A DNA stretch of 64,000 bases, from the NCBI GenBank assembly GCA_020746835.1, contig JAGPNK010000010.1:248001-312000 (forward strand), read 5' to 3'. This DNA is from Stachybotrys elegans. Taxonomy: Eukaryota > Ascomycota > Sordariomycetes > Hypocreales > Stachybotryaceae. A program made the position numbers and the translations under genes. Each line of letters begins with the position of its first letter. The stretch's first letter is position 1. The notes under the pieces were generated by a model, which was not told the DNA's origin, did no database searches, and was given only the letters and a program-made list of their open reading frames with translations. This document shows, one piece after another, positions 1-10,872 of the stretch.

Positions 1-3000
1 AGCAGGAAGAGGCAAGGCAAGATGGAGGAATGGAGGGAGATGAGTTGAGATATAATGCACTGGAGCCAGGGATCCGGAGCAGTTATACCTGAAGGAGGAT
101 CGGCGAATATATATACACCTCAGATCTGCTTGATGTGGTAATACACCGTAAGGTCAGGTAGCGCAGCCATAGAAGCTCCCTGCTATGCTCCATGATGAGT
201 GAGAGATAAGTACATACACCTACCTGCCTTTGCGTTAGTAGGCCCGTCGTTGAACCAGTAGATCGGCTTTAGCCTCCCCAGCACGTCCAATTTTGTCGAT
301 TCATTGTCGTTGTCCTGCCTCCCGCCGCCCGGCTAACTCCTAGCTCGCCACAGCCCAGTCAGTCGTTTTTCTCACAGGTAATTAGCTGTTAGCGCGCCGT
401 CTCCTGGTGGAAGGATCCGTAAGTCGAGGCAGGGTTGAGGCGGATGGAACATGAGGTTGGTGATTTGGTGGGTGGGGAGCTAGGCACAGACTCGAACTGG
501 GCCAATGCAAGCAGCGCTTGACGAGAGATTGGAAGGGGGGCCATGAGTGGAGGAGGGGTCGCGATGGTGATGGAGGGGTCCCTTTCTCGTCCCGCTTTTC
601 CTTCCAAGGTGGCTCTGGCCGAAAAGGGACGAGGGGTCGACCCTGGCTCCTGCCATCCATCGCCCGGCAACTTGAGCTGCTGCCTTCAGTTCCTGCCTGC
701 CGGGGGATCCTGCCACCCCAGTGGCTGGCCAACACACGCGGCGATATCGCGATGCCCTGTGCCACCTCGTCCGTCCCTCTTCGCTCGTTGGTAGGCACGC
801 ACGCACGCAGGCATCTCATTTCTCAATCCTTCGGGCCGCCACCGCATTGCGCAGACAAGTCGCCTGATGGCGTCGTCTTTGTCGAGACGCATGTCCTATC
901 AGCAGCCTCTCCGCACCCGGCTTACGCGCAGCTGCGATGGCTCGCTTGCATTGATTACATCCATCCATCACACCCAGCCGAGACATCTGGAACAATGAAT
1001 GATGCGATAAAGGACTCAGTCACTTGCAACAGTCCGTTCCGTAACATTCCTTCCGAGTCTCCACACGACCCTATCATTACGCTATGGAGTGAGTGCCTTG
1101 CTGCCCTGATACTGACGAGACAGGATATCCCACCGTGATGTTCACAAGTTGCATTCGAGATGGATCTACTTGGGTTGGCAAAAGCCATTGCGTCTGAATG
1201 CAGCCGAACATGCACTAATTAACTACATGGTACCTGTTGCTACGTAGCAATCCAGCGGCTAAGGGAGGCATCGAAATGCCTCGCCTCTCCCCTTGAATAC
1301 GCCCCGACCAACAAACAGGCTTGTCAGCATCTCGGCTACAGCGAAGCGTTGTTGTCTCATCTCTTTTCTGGCATGAATCGAGAAGGATGGAAAAATGGTA
1401 GACCGAGATATTTTTGCCTCCCGTTTGCCGCCGTCGCATCCATCCGCAATTGCCGCGGATCTAAATGTCTTATTCTTGGAAACAGCGCCGGCTCGATGCT
1501 TAGCTGGAGCCCTAACAGGCGCGAATATCGACATGTTGTTCAAACGATCTCCACATGAGGTGACACCCCTCCCAAATCATTGTTTGAAACCATGAACCAC
1601 ATGCATCGAACTTTCTGCCGCGCCGTCATTATGGAGGGCACCCTTTACGTGACATTGCCTGTCCAGCCTGCAGCGTGCAGAAGCCAGCTGGCCATTGACT
1701 GACGTCTCACGATGCTTGATTGGACACTTCTATCTTTCTGCCTATCATATGGCCCAATCACAGCCGCCGTCGCAGCTTTCCCCGGCATTGATGGGCAGCC
1801 GGCTGGCCGGATATATGCTGTTGTATCTCTTGACAAGAAACTCCGCAGATGCATCGGTGCGATACTCGGCACCCTCGACTGGCGATGGTATCAGCACGCA
1901 GCAGCTGACGGCGCGTGGGACTTGCGCACCATGTACCACCGTTTACCGCCTTTTTGTCGACGGTACTTGATGTGTATGTATGCGGCTGCCGTCACTTGAG
2001 ACTGACGCCCCCAAGCGTGAGACGGAGACTTTGTGTGCCACTGCACATAATGCCTCACTGATACCGATAGCTTGTTATCATCGGGACTCTAGGGGAGCAG
2101 ATTGATAGACAGAGACAGCGATCACCTCCGACTACCCACCGCCACAGCGTGCCGGAACCAATCGCCGAAATCCTTGGCGTATATTCATCCATCCTTCTAC
2201 GTATACCGGCCGGATTATTATCAATTTGCCTCATGCCAGTGGGCTCTACTCCGTAGGTAAGATTGCAAGAAAATGTCTCCAAGCCTTCCTCCTCAACATG
2301 GTCTGACAGTCTGTGGGGAATTGTGTACACATCCCTGACGACCAGCAAGCGCGGAGGCTGGAGTACTGACTGTACAAAGCACAACGCCACCAGATACACC
2401 AACCATACATACTCCGTGCCTTATGTAAGAATACCAGCTAAGAATAGCCCGGTGAGATAAGTCTCCGACGAGAGACGCAACGTGACGGATATCTCGACAG
2501 TCTGGCGAGGATCTTCCGCCCTTCCCCGCTACTCTGCTGGGTGTCTACCGTGTTCGGACCATCTCGCCGTGAAGCATCGCCCTCAGTCAGGAACCAGTAC
2601 CCGCACTCCGCCAAACCGGGGCCCAGTAAGACAAGTCCGGGCTTTAACTGTTTCTGGGGCTTCAAGAAGGAAGAAACAGACCATAATGACGGCATTCCCG
2701 CCATGTATCACCGCGCGTTCTGCGACAGGTCCTGTCCCGCTTCAACGGAGCCGTACTGACATGTAGTCATTGTCTGTAACACGTCAGCCTCGGTACATGC
2801 GTACACCGACTACAACGCTGTAGCCTGCGATGCGCGATACGATTCTGGCAGCGGAGTAACATATGTCCCGAAGCAAATGCGCCCGTCTGAATGGGGCCGA
2901 AGCTCGTCAAGGAGACTGGGCGGGGGTTGTCCTTGAGAAATGCAAGACATGCCATGCCGTTGGAGACGTTGTCGGAGTTGATGCGACGCTTCGATATGGC

Positions 3001-4373
3001 ATCGGCCTAAATCCGCCTATAGCACCTGCATCTGTCCACAGCCCGCTTGTTGTCCAAAACGCCCGGTTTCCGGCATGGAATATGCTCAGAGAGGCAATGC
3101 CCCGGCGGCCCCATTATCAGACGGTTTGCCACGAGCTGCAGTAGGAAGCATTGCGCCGCTGGCTTCCCTGCGGGCCACTGCATATCCACAGCACGCCATG
3201 GCACGCCCCCGCATTCAGGTACTAGAAACTGTTTACCAGAAACGACATCTCGACTCGAAGCAGTATTAGAATTGAGAAATGGTCATGGTCACCCCCTCCC
3301 ACCTTCTGTTATGGGACACATCTCGCGCCAGTGGCTTCGTTGCCCAATCATCCTCGCTCGGCAACCCAGGCAAGCTGGGGAGACAAAGTGCAGATGTGCA
3401 ATGCCGAGATCTCTAAGCTGGACCCTTGATTTTCGAAGATACAGATCTGACCCCCGTTTCCCCCGAGGATAAAAAACAGGCTGTAAAGGGAAATACCAGC
3501 CATTACATAGCACTACGTTATGTGCGCACCCCAGGGATGTCGCATGCGCTGCTTGTCAGCCACGGCAGCCCAAAAGACACAACCTGGTTGGGCTGTAGCC
3601 CCCAGTCGGGGAGAGCATGGTCTCGAGCGTTTTTGTCTATGCTCCGGCGCATCCCGATCCCTGCTGCCCGACAGCTGCGAAGTGAGTTGGCGTCCGTGTT
3701 TCCTCTTCACTCAGTATGCTCGGCAGGCAGAGGTCCGAATAACTTTGTCCGGGCGTGCCGAGTCCGGACAGCACACTGCATATCACAGAGGTAGGCCTAC
3801 CTTCTTTGGCGGATGGCGAGACATTCGCATTATTGTGCTGGGTTGCCAGCTCAGGCGGCGATAACGAAGGGGTGGCCGCTTACCATGCATTGGCCGGAAA
3901 CTGACGATATCACATGGCAGCCCACAATCAGGCGGCAGGTTCCGCATATTGAAGATGGGCCGACTAGGCCAAGTGACCAACCTTCTCAACATAAGCATGA
4001 GGCTCTACAGATTGACAGTGTCCCCCCCCCCCCCCTGTATGCTATCCGATAGTGTACGCGCCCGCTATACTTCTGTGTCGAGATGGGGGTTTCGGCCAAG
4101 ATTCATGCCAGTTGGTCTTGTGTTAGACACCCCAACGGTGAGAATGGGAATATCGTCATACCATCCATTTCCGACTTCCATTGTAGAGCTCTACAACAGT
4201 CACATGGTGGATGCCCGGAAGTCGACCGACCAGGATAATGATATGTTGATACAGACACACGAAATACAGGTAAATGTTGAAGCAGAAGAAAAATGTAGAT
4301 TCAACAGAGTCATGAAGAGGTATAGTATTACAAGAGTCAACCGAACGCCGTTTTTAAGTTCCCCACCGAGGCA
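1..4373. other. Gene-free left flank
   Basis: No convincing gene is visible on either strand in these 4.4 kb. The open frames are short (up to about 200 codons), several start at non-ATG codons, and none shows a recognisable domain or a chain of fungal splice sites. The longest, on the plus strand at 518-1138, is arginine- and proline-rich without any motif. A poly-C run lies near 4021-4034. The final few hundred bases are presumably the 3' flank of the BCS1-like gene, which is read leftwards and stops at 4374. A short or lineage-specific gene cannot be excluded. Confidence 0.55.
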
Positions 4374-6611
4374 TCAATCATCATATCCCGAGTCCGCGGG
4401 CGACTTCTTCTCACTCTTGTCCTCCTTGTCTTCAGCTGCCGCCTCGACCGTGTTCTCCTTAGCGGCAACGGCCTCCTTGGCTTCGTCCTTGGTATCGCTC
4501 TTGTCTTTGGCTGCACTCTTGCCCCTACTTGCCTTGCTCTTCTCCCTAGCCTTGGCACCATCGTCGCTGCCGGAGCCTGAATCAGAGGCTGAGGATTCAC
4601 TGCCCGAGTCATCGGCACGCTTCTTGCTGGCCTTGGCCTTCTTGCTGCGTCCCCGAGACTTGTCTGCCTTTTCCGTCTTTTCTTCATCCTCGTCGCTCGA
4701 GGAATCAGAACCGGAGGAGACATCCTTCCTGCTGCTCTTCTTCTTTCGTGCGTTGCGCTTCTCCTTGCGCTTCTTCTTCTTCTTCTCCTCTTCCTCTTCC
4801 TTCTCCTTTTCTAGCTTCTCCTTGGCCTCTTTCTCCTCCTTTTCCTTCTCCTCCTGCTCCTTCTTCTTTGCCTCTTCTTCCTCCTTGCGCCGCTTCTTAG
4901 CATCGTCAATCTCCTTCTGCTTCTTCTCCTTGCGCGTCTGCACAATCCACTCCTCGACCTGTTCAATGGCAGCTTCAGGATTATGCTTGTGTCGGAGTAG
5001 CAGACCCTGAATCTCAGCAGGGCTGAACTCGTGTTCCGGAATCTTGGAAGCAAAGTCCAAGGCGAGTCGGTTGATGCGCTCGACAGTCTCGTTGTGCTCC
5101 TTGGCCCTCTTCTTGGCCTTTGCTTCGGCATCAGCAGGATTGAGATCGGCGCGCGTGAGGGCTCCGTCATCATCGCTGCCCTCGTCGCTGTAGGGTACGT
5201 AGATGGCGCGGAAAATGGAGGCGGACATGTCGGAATCGGCCAGGCCAAACTTGACAGTCATATCGACTCGGCCAGGTCGGATGAGAGCCTTGTCGAGCTT
5301 CTCGATGTGGTTGGTGGTCATGATGAGCACACGGCCTTCCTGGGAAGCGACGCCGTCGAGAATGTTGAGCAGGCCAGAAAGAGACAGTCGCTGGGTCGGG
5401 ACGTTTCCGGTGGCAGGGACCTTCTTGCCCTTGACCTTGACCCTGGAGATGGCGGGACCATCGTCAACGACGCTGGCAGCGTCCTCATCCGAATCGTCGT
5501 CCTCGCGGGTGTGTGTCAACCCGGCGCTGTCGATATCCTCGAGGAGAACGACGCACTTGCGGGGCAGGTCGGCAAAGAGAGTCGAGAGGTGCTCCTCGCT
5601 GGCAACCATGGAGCTCAGGCTGACAATATAGATGCGAAGCTGGAAGAAGCCGGCGAGGGCCAAGCTGAGAGAACTCTTGCCGGTGCCGGGCGGCCCGTGG
5701 AGCAGGTAGCCCCTACGGTAGGGAATACCGCGGTTGGAGTACCAGCGACGGGTGGCGGGGTCGAGGTAATCCGTGACATCGTCGATGAGCTCCTTCTTGG
5801 TCTTTTCGTTGAGGATGACGGTGGAGAAGGGACGGGTGGTGCGAGCCATGCAGCGCTGCCAGGTCGGGCCGCTATCGAGCCCACCCGAGGCACCGCGATA
5901 GATGAGGGTCTTCTTGACGTCCTTCTTGAGGTAATCCTCGCGAGCCTCGAGGAGAAGAGCCTTGATAACGTAGGGGTTCCGGCCGAAGCAGGAGATGGAC
6001 AGCTCCTCACGCTCGCTGGCAGAGAGATAGGAAGCCTGGTCGCGGTTGTCCTGTCTCTCGAAGACGAGGAGGTGACGCTGGTACCAGAAATAATGGGTGC
6101 CGAAGGACGGGGTGTAGCGGAGAGACTTCTTCTTGGAGTCATCGTCTCCCTCGTCGCTGTCCTCGTCGTTCTCGTTCCAGGTCCAGAGGAACCAACTGCG
6201 AGAGTTGATGTTGGTGTTGACGATGAAGCGGCGGGAGCGCTGGGAGAAGTTCTGCTTGGCGATCCAAGCCATGATCATGTTGTAAATCTCATCGTCGGTG
6301 CGGATCTTGACCGAAGACATGAGATACTTTTCGACGCATCCCCAGATGTAGCCGGAGAGGTAGTTCCATGAGAAGATGGCGCCAAAGACGACGAGGAGAA
6401 GGGGGATGTAGAGGTTGAGGTCGATGCCCAGGTAGGCGTGGATGGCGCGTGAGAAGACGGAGAAGCCAGGGACGAGGTAGTCGAGCAAGGCGAACTGAGG
6501 AGGAGGAGTCTCGGCTGGCTCGGTAGGGGAGGAGCCCGAGCCCGAGTTGTTACATGACGGGTCCATGGGGCGAGATGGACTTATAAGTTCTGCGATATGC
6601 GCAAGAGACAT
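4374..6611 (-). CDS. BCS1-like mitochondrial AAA ATPase with a long charged C-terminal tail
   Basis: Single-exon gene, 745 codons. BCS1-family proteins are membrane-anchored AAA ATPases; the founding member inserts the Rieske protein into mitochondrial complex III. Seen here: a hydrophobic segment at about residues 65-85, the BCS1 N-terminal region to about 290, Walker A GPPGTGKS (306-313), Walker B VVLLEDID (354-361), the sensor stretch MTTNHIEKLD (431-440) and RPGR (445-448). Between Walker B and the sensor there is an acidic Ser/Asp insert (about 365-405). After the AAA module comes a coiled coil of Glu/Lys followed by a Ser/Asp/Lys-rich tail of roughly 200 residues. Canonical BCS1 is about 450 residues, so this is one of the enlarged fungal BCS1-like paralogs and its client is unknown. 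A second in-frame ATG at 6566 has a better context (CCCCATGG) and would give 730 residues. A TATA box lies about 245 bp upstream. Confidence 0.9.
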   Translation of the reverse strand: MSLAHIAELISPSRPMDPSCNNSGSGSSPTEPAETPPPQFALLDYLVPGFSVFSRAIHAYLGIDLNLYIPLLLVVFGAIFSWNYLSGYIWGCVEKYLMSSVKIRTDDEIYNMIMAWIAKQNFSQRSRRFIVNTNINSRSWFLWTWNENDEDSDEGDDDSKKKSLRYTPSFGTHYFWYQRHLLVFERQDNRDQASYLSASEREELSISCFGRNPYVIKALLLEAREDYLKKDVKKTLIYRGASGGLDSGPTWQRCMARTTRPFSTVILNEKTKKELIDDVTDYLDPATRRWYSNRGIPYRRGYLLHGPPGTGKSSLSLALAGFFQLRIYIVSLSSMVASEEHLSTLFADLPRKCVVLLEDIDSAGLTHTREDDDSDEDAASVVDDGPAISRVKVKGKKVPATGNVPTQRLSLSGLLNILDGVASQEGRVLIMTTNHIEKLDKALIRPGRVDMTVKFGLADSDMSASIFRAIYVPYSDEGSDDDGALTRADLNPADAEAKAKKRAKEHNETVERINRLALDFASKIPEHEFSPAEIQGLLLRHKHNPEAAIEQVEEWIVQTRKEKKQKEIDDAKKRRKEEEEAKKKEQEEKEKEEKEAKEKLEKEKEEEEEKKKKKRKEKRNARKKKSSRKDVSSGSDSSSDEDEEKTEKADKSRGRSKKAKASKKRADDSGSESSASDSGSGSDDGAKAREKSKASRGKSAAKDKSDTKDEAKEAVAAKENTVEAAAEDKEDKSEKKSPADSGYDD

Positions 6612-6851
6612 TCGATCTGAGGATGGAGGGAAGATGGGGATAGCAGAGAGTGAGTGTGGACCGAGTGAGTCCGTCTAGGGCAAAGGAGGCTCAAGAGGAG
6701 TGAAGTCGGGCACGGCGTTTGGGCGTCCAAGAGCAAAGAGGTGGTGGTGGTGGTGGTGGTGCAGTCGAGGATGGCAAGTGGACGCTTGCGACTGGTGATA
6801 CAGGAACGAATGATGGACACGACATGATGGGCTTGAGAGACGGCCATGTCC

Positions 6852-6858
6852 TTTTATA
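6852..6858 (-). promoter_or_regulatory. TATA box of the BCS1-like gene
   Basis: On the minus strand the sequence reads TATAAAAGG, a consensus TATA element about 245 bp upstream of the first ATG (6611). A transcription start about 30 bp downstream is the expectation. A G-run tract lies just upstream of it (6932-6968). Confidence 0.5.
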
Positions 6859-6931
6859 CATGACACGGGACTTGAAAAAAGCCGGCAAAGCCCAAGGCAG
6901 CGATGGCTGCTTCTGGAGATCTGACGCTGTT

Positions 6932-6968
6932 GGGTGTGGGTGTGGGTGTGGGTGTGGTTGTGGGTGGG
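6932..6968 (+). repeat. GGGTGT tandem tract, potential G-quadruplex
   Basis: GGG runs at 6932, 6938, 6944 and 6950 are separated by TGT loops, with further GGG runs at 6962 and 6966. This fits the G3N3 rule for a stable quadruplex. It sits on the template strand upstream of the BCS1-like gene's TATA box. It is not the fungal telomere repeat (TTAGGG). Confidence 0.6.
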
Positions 6969-8395
6969 TGTGTGTGTGAGCGGGAGCGAGAGGCGCTGGC
7001 CAATTGACTCATCGGCAAGATACAGAGATACCAATGGCGGTTGACAGGGGAGTACGGTTTGGCAGTGCAGTGCAGTGCAGCCAGCCAGTCATTGCCTAAG
7101 GTTCATGTGATGAACCGTGCACATAGGCTGCACAACTGCATTGCCTGCACGCCTGCATAAAATGGGGATAGGGTTGAGATGCGGTGAGATAGACCAGACG
7201 GTCACGCCGCCATCCAGTTCATGGACCGATGACGTGGGGATGCAGGAAGCTGCACACATCCAGCAGCAGCAGGTATACCCTGAGAGAGTGATTGGGCGGC
7301 GACGATGAAGGGATGCGGGGGGGTAAGCCAGGCCTGAGCCTCAAACTCGACCCGTGGGGTTTTCCCATCCCATCTCTTTCGTGGCTGGTTGGGGCGGGAG
7401 AAGTGGCTAAGCGATACTGCATAATAATACACATGCATGAGGGAAGGGATCTTGTTTGTTGTGTCGAGAACCATGACGAGCTGAGGTCTAGACTCCATGA
7501 TGGTCGTCATTGCGGGTGTTTGTCTGTCTGCTCCACAAATGCCGCTGGCATCACTGTTTATTTTCTCATCTCTTTGGCTTTCGGATCAGGGATACTCTCG
7601 GGTCGGATGATGCTGATTGCTGCCTGCACACTGGATGGAGGGATGCATGCATATGGCGTCCAATCAGCCAATGCCGTCGAGAGCCGCACCGGGGCCTCTC
7701 TGCTCACTCCAACTACTGACCAGGCGGATCATCAAGGAACCCGACTTGTGCATGCTGCAAGTTCACGTTTGCCGTCATCTGCTTGTGCTCGCTGCTCCCC
7801 CACGGCGGTCCCCGGTCCGCGCACTGCCCGCCTGCCGCCCTTGTTTGTCGCGTCCGCCTGCCTTACGGGTGGATCACCTACCCCTACAAGGTGCAGTGAA
7901 GAGGAAAGATATCGCGGCTCAGCCACACGGTCGTTTTGCTGTCCTAGATCCTAATTCGCCCATCGCCCATCGCCCATCGCCCATCTCCGGCGAACGAGCT
8001 ACAGTGGCTTTTGCCTTCCCGAGTGACTCAAATCTCCGGAACCTGGAAGTTGGTCCTTAGCACGACGCTAACGGCAGAGTTTGAGAGAAATGGTTTACTG
8101 CTGTTCAACATCCAACCACAATCAAGTAGAGTAAGACCTTGCCCTGAATATCCCAACCCGTCCCGTCAGGTCCCCATTTTCCCAAAATGTCGCCAACTTT
8201 CGAAAACAAATCCTCCAACGCAAATCCCAGCCCGCCCTCTCGGCCAAGCCAAGCCATCAGCCCACCCAAAAACGCCCAGCTTTCCTATCTTAGTTCCCAA
8301 ATCGTGTCACATGTGAAGCGGCCCGTCCACCCACATCCAGCAGCCCATTACAGAATACAAAGAGAGAGTGTGTGAGAGAGAAACGGCACATAGTC

Positions 8396-9079
8396 TCAAC
8401 GACCCGTCCGAGCCCAGTAGCTTCGCGGCGGCCCGCTCTGCACGTGCTCTTCCTGTCGCGGCGGCCCCTTCATGTTGATGTGCCCAAACGCGCTGATGGG
8501 GATCGTCCCTCCCGGCTTGGGGCCCTCGGTCTGCGTGATGGCGGGCTCTTGCATCACCGTCTGGGCTACGTGAAACCTGACGTGCGGCTGCTGTCTCATT
8601 GGCTGCGGAGGCGGGGTCGAGGACTGCTGCTGCTGCTGATGATGATGGTGGTGATGGTGATGGTGATGACGATGCGCTGCCGGTGCCGTCTGCTCGTAAC
8701 GCCATGACTGCTCCTGCTCAAAGACCGCCGGCCGCGAGGCAGGAATGTACCTCTCACGCGAGTGCGTCTCAGTGGTCCAGTATAGCTTGTTGTCGTACTC
8801 TTCCTGGAATATGGACCGCGAGGAGACGTCGGAGCGGATGGACCGGTAGTCTGGCACGTCTCTCGTCTTTCGCTTCAGGCCTGTTGCGTGGGGGGGTGCG
8901 CCGGCTGCCCAGGCCATGAATCGGATCGAGGAGGCTTGCTTCCTGGGGAGCGGCGTGTATGTGGTGGTCCATGTTGAGTCGTGGGAGCTGCTCGTGTAGT
9001 AGCTGTATTCGTCTGAGCTTGATGCCGTGCTGGTTTCGTCCGTCATATAAGACGACTCTGATGAGATGGAGGACGGCAT
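8396..9079 (-). CDS. Hypothetical protein, Ser/Tyr-rich with His and Gln tracts
   Basis: Intact ATG-initiated frame of 227 residues with no intron needed. I do not recognise the family. The N-terminal 35 residues are almost entirely Ser, Thr, Tyr and acidic residues. A basic segment (about 65-75) and an Asp/Ser/Arg-rich segment follow. At about 138-152 there is a run of ten histidines followed directly by five glutamines. The last 60 residues (Pro-Gly-Gly, 'ISAFGHINMKGPP') look less repetitive and may be the conserved part. No signal peptide or membrane segment is seen. Its composition suggests a disordered protein. It stands alone, with 1.1 kb of non-coding sequence on its 5' side. The call as a real gene rests on length, ATG start and codon bias only. 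Confidence 0.55.
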   Translation of the reverse strand: MPSSISSESSYMTDETSTASSSDEYSYYTSSSHDSTWTTTYTPLPRKQASSIRFMAWAAGAPPHATGLKRKTRDVPDYRSIRSDVSSRSIFQEEYDNKLYWTTETHSRERYIPASRPAVFEQEQSWRYEQTAPAAHRHHHHHHHHHHQQQQQSSTPPPQPMRQQPHVRFHVAQTVMQEPAITQTEGPKPGGTIPISAFGHINMKGPPRQEEHVQSGPPRSYWARTGR

Positions 9080-10194
9080 ATTGGGGTTGTGGGTACTAGC
9101 TGCGAATGATGTGCGATGAATGTTGTTGCTGTTGTCGTTGTCTTGTGTGTGTTATGCGTGATGCTTATCAGCCACACAGAAGGTCTTGCTGTTCTGGATA
9201 TATCGTTATAGGTATGTATATCGATGCGCAAAGTCTTGGGCAGCGTTGGCAAGATAGAAGGGAGTGCAGGGGATTAAGCGGAATGATATGGGAATAAAAG
9301 GCATGACATCGTAAAGGGGGGGTTCTAGGCAGACAGCCTCGAGGAGGCTCTGCTCCCAGCTGGACATGCGCGCGCGTGTGTGTGTGTGTGTGTTTCGATA
9401 GGCGCAGGCTGCAGACCATATCTGTCTATCTATGTGCACTGCCTTATTTAGAACATCAGCTGTGTCGGGGGGTCTGCCGCATAGTTGAATCCTCCTTGAT
9501 TCCCACGTAAACGAATGCGGGTTTGCGCGCATGATGGGAGGGCAACGTCAAGTATCCCGCCGAATGCCGCCTCGTCACTCCATGCCATGGCCAGCTGGCT
9601 GCACGACGACAACAAACACCGAAGTGAATGAAGGGCTTGTTTGTTCACGTCGGCGGAGGTACAGATACGGACTGGGGGGGGGAGGCCATCAACCCGGTGT
9701 TCCCATCAAAAGTGCAACCAAAAGCAGTGCCGTGATTGGACGACATGACGGGCGATTGCATGCACAAAGATGCATAAGGCGTGATGCGTGAATGGATGGG
9801 TTGGCATAGCCCGTCGCTTATCCCTTGGACCGCCGATTTGCTCCCCCTGTCACCAGGTCAGGTCCTGCAGGGCGCGCAGGCTGCAGCCGGTCTGTGGTTT
9901 TGGCGTCCCGACTTGGGGTAGTTCAAGAAGACGAAAAGGGCTGCATGTGTAAGCTGACGTGTTTTGGTGTCTCAGACATGTCCCGACGCTCTTGCCGCTC
10001 TTGGTGAGTGGGTGAGGTGGGGTCTAAGATCCAGGCAACCACCACCCTACATGATCAACAACGATATGCCGTGCATACGAGCTTGAATGAAAGTCGACAG
10101 ACATAGGGCAGAGTGGTATCGCCATGTCGGCCGCCTCTTGCAGAGAGGTGAGCACGGGTATCATCGGTGCTCCCTGCGCTTGATGTAGGGATTC
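9080..10194. other. Intergenic region
   Basis: Contains a CG/GT alternating tract (about 9367-9391). This is the promoter of the His/Gln-rich protein and the 3' flank of the NADAR gene. No gene is seen. Confidence 0.5.
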
Positions 10195-10872
10195 TCAGGC
10201 ATATGCTCGTGCTGCCTCTTCCCTCAGCCGCTCCCTCACCACCATCAATGCCTTGCCGAGCCTGTTCTCCCCCCAGCGCGAGTGGTCTCGGTGCATCATG
10301 GCTTCTCGGGCAGTGAACCCAATGCCCCATACTCGGTCCTGCGAAGCCGCCTCGGCCAGCAGCCGGTCTCCAGTGGACAGCAACATGTCCTTGAGGTGCC
10401 GGTTCTGGCCAAACTTGGCCATGTTGCCCGCCACCACCACCTCGCTCTTGATCTCGTCCCAGCTGGCAGCATCGAACCCCTTGGTCAGCCTCGCCAGCCG
10501 CTTCTGCTCCTTGGGGTCGCGCGTGGCCAGCACGAGCCGTTGTGTCTCCGAGTCGTGGAACCGCCCGGCCTTGCAGTACATCATGAACTGCTCGGCGCAG
10601 TGAAAGTAGATGGGCTGCCAGCCCTCCGGGTCATCGGCATCGATGGCGTGCCCGATGAGTGCTGACATCTCTTCTTTGCTGACGGTGAAGGTGGCCGGAT
10701 ACCACTGGCAGAACTCGCCGTGGGCCTCATTCGGCTTGAAGAAGAAGAGAGGAGGCTGGTCCATGTCTTTGCAGGTCCGTCTCGCTTTGTATTTTCCTCT
10801 CGGGCCCTCGTTACTGGTCGATGTAGATTGGCCAAGGGGTCTCGCTGACATGTTCACGGTTCTGATTGCCAT
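10195..10872 (-). CDS. NADAR-domain protein (YbiA/DUF1768 family)
   Basis: Intronless, 225 residues from the first in-frame ATG (10872). The NADAR fold spans nearly the whole protein. Family features visible: a W-x5-Y/F-x2-AEQF segment equivalent to the 'wpTsEHyfqa.KF' motif, then the block 'NMAKFGQNRHLKDMLLSTGD', 'LLAEAASQDRVWGIG' and the C-terminal 'RWGENRLGKALMVVRE'. Bacterial and eukaryotic relatives act on N-glycosidic bonds of riboflavin intermediates (YbiA) or remove ADP-ribose from nucleobases; fungal members are uncharacterised. The catalytic-type Glu, Lys and Asp positions look retained, so activity is plausible. An alternative start at 10764 (MDQPPLFFF) would give 189 residues, close to the usual family size; the segment before it is Ser/Arg-rich and may be leader. 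No membrane or secretion signal. The neighbours do not suggest a role. Confidence 0.85.
   Translation of the reverse strand: MAIRTVNMSARPLGQSTSTSNEGPRGKYKARRTCKDMDQPPLFFFKPNEAHGEFCQWYPATFTVSKEEMSALIGHAIDADDPEGWQPIYFHCAEQFMMYCKAGRFHDSETQRLVLATRDPKEQKRLARLTKGFDAASWDEIKSEVVVAGNMAKFGQNRHLKDMLLSTGDRLLAEAASQDRVWGIGFTAREAMMHRDHSRWGENRLGKALMVVRERLREEAARAYA

Larger units (their letters stand above)
6612..8395. other. Intergenic region with G-run and short tandem repeats
   Basis: Promoter side of the BCS1-like gene and 3' side of the next minus-strand gene. It holds a TGG-type microsatellite (about 6740-6760), regularly spaced GGG runs (6932-6968), repeated CAGTG units (about 7063-7080) and about four tandem copies of CGCCCAT (7957-7985). 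No coding sequence is supported. Confidence 0.5.

Noticed and set aside
3949..5010. 353-codon plus-strand frame over the BCS1-like tail
   Set aside because: Its Ser/Leu/Phe-rich sequence is simply the complement of the Glu/Lys tail codons.
5031..6371. 446-codon plus-strand open frame opposite the BCS1-like gene
   Set aside because: It mirrors the GC-biased codons of the minus-strand ATPase, which has full AAA motifs; the antisense frame has no domain and a composition typical of shadows.
6932..6968. Telomere-like G-rich repeat
   Set aside because: Unit is GGGTGT rather than TTAGGG, the tract is short and it is flanked by genes, so it is not a telomere or an internal telomeric tract.
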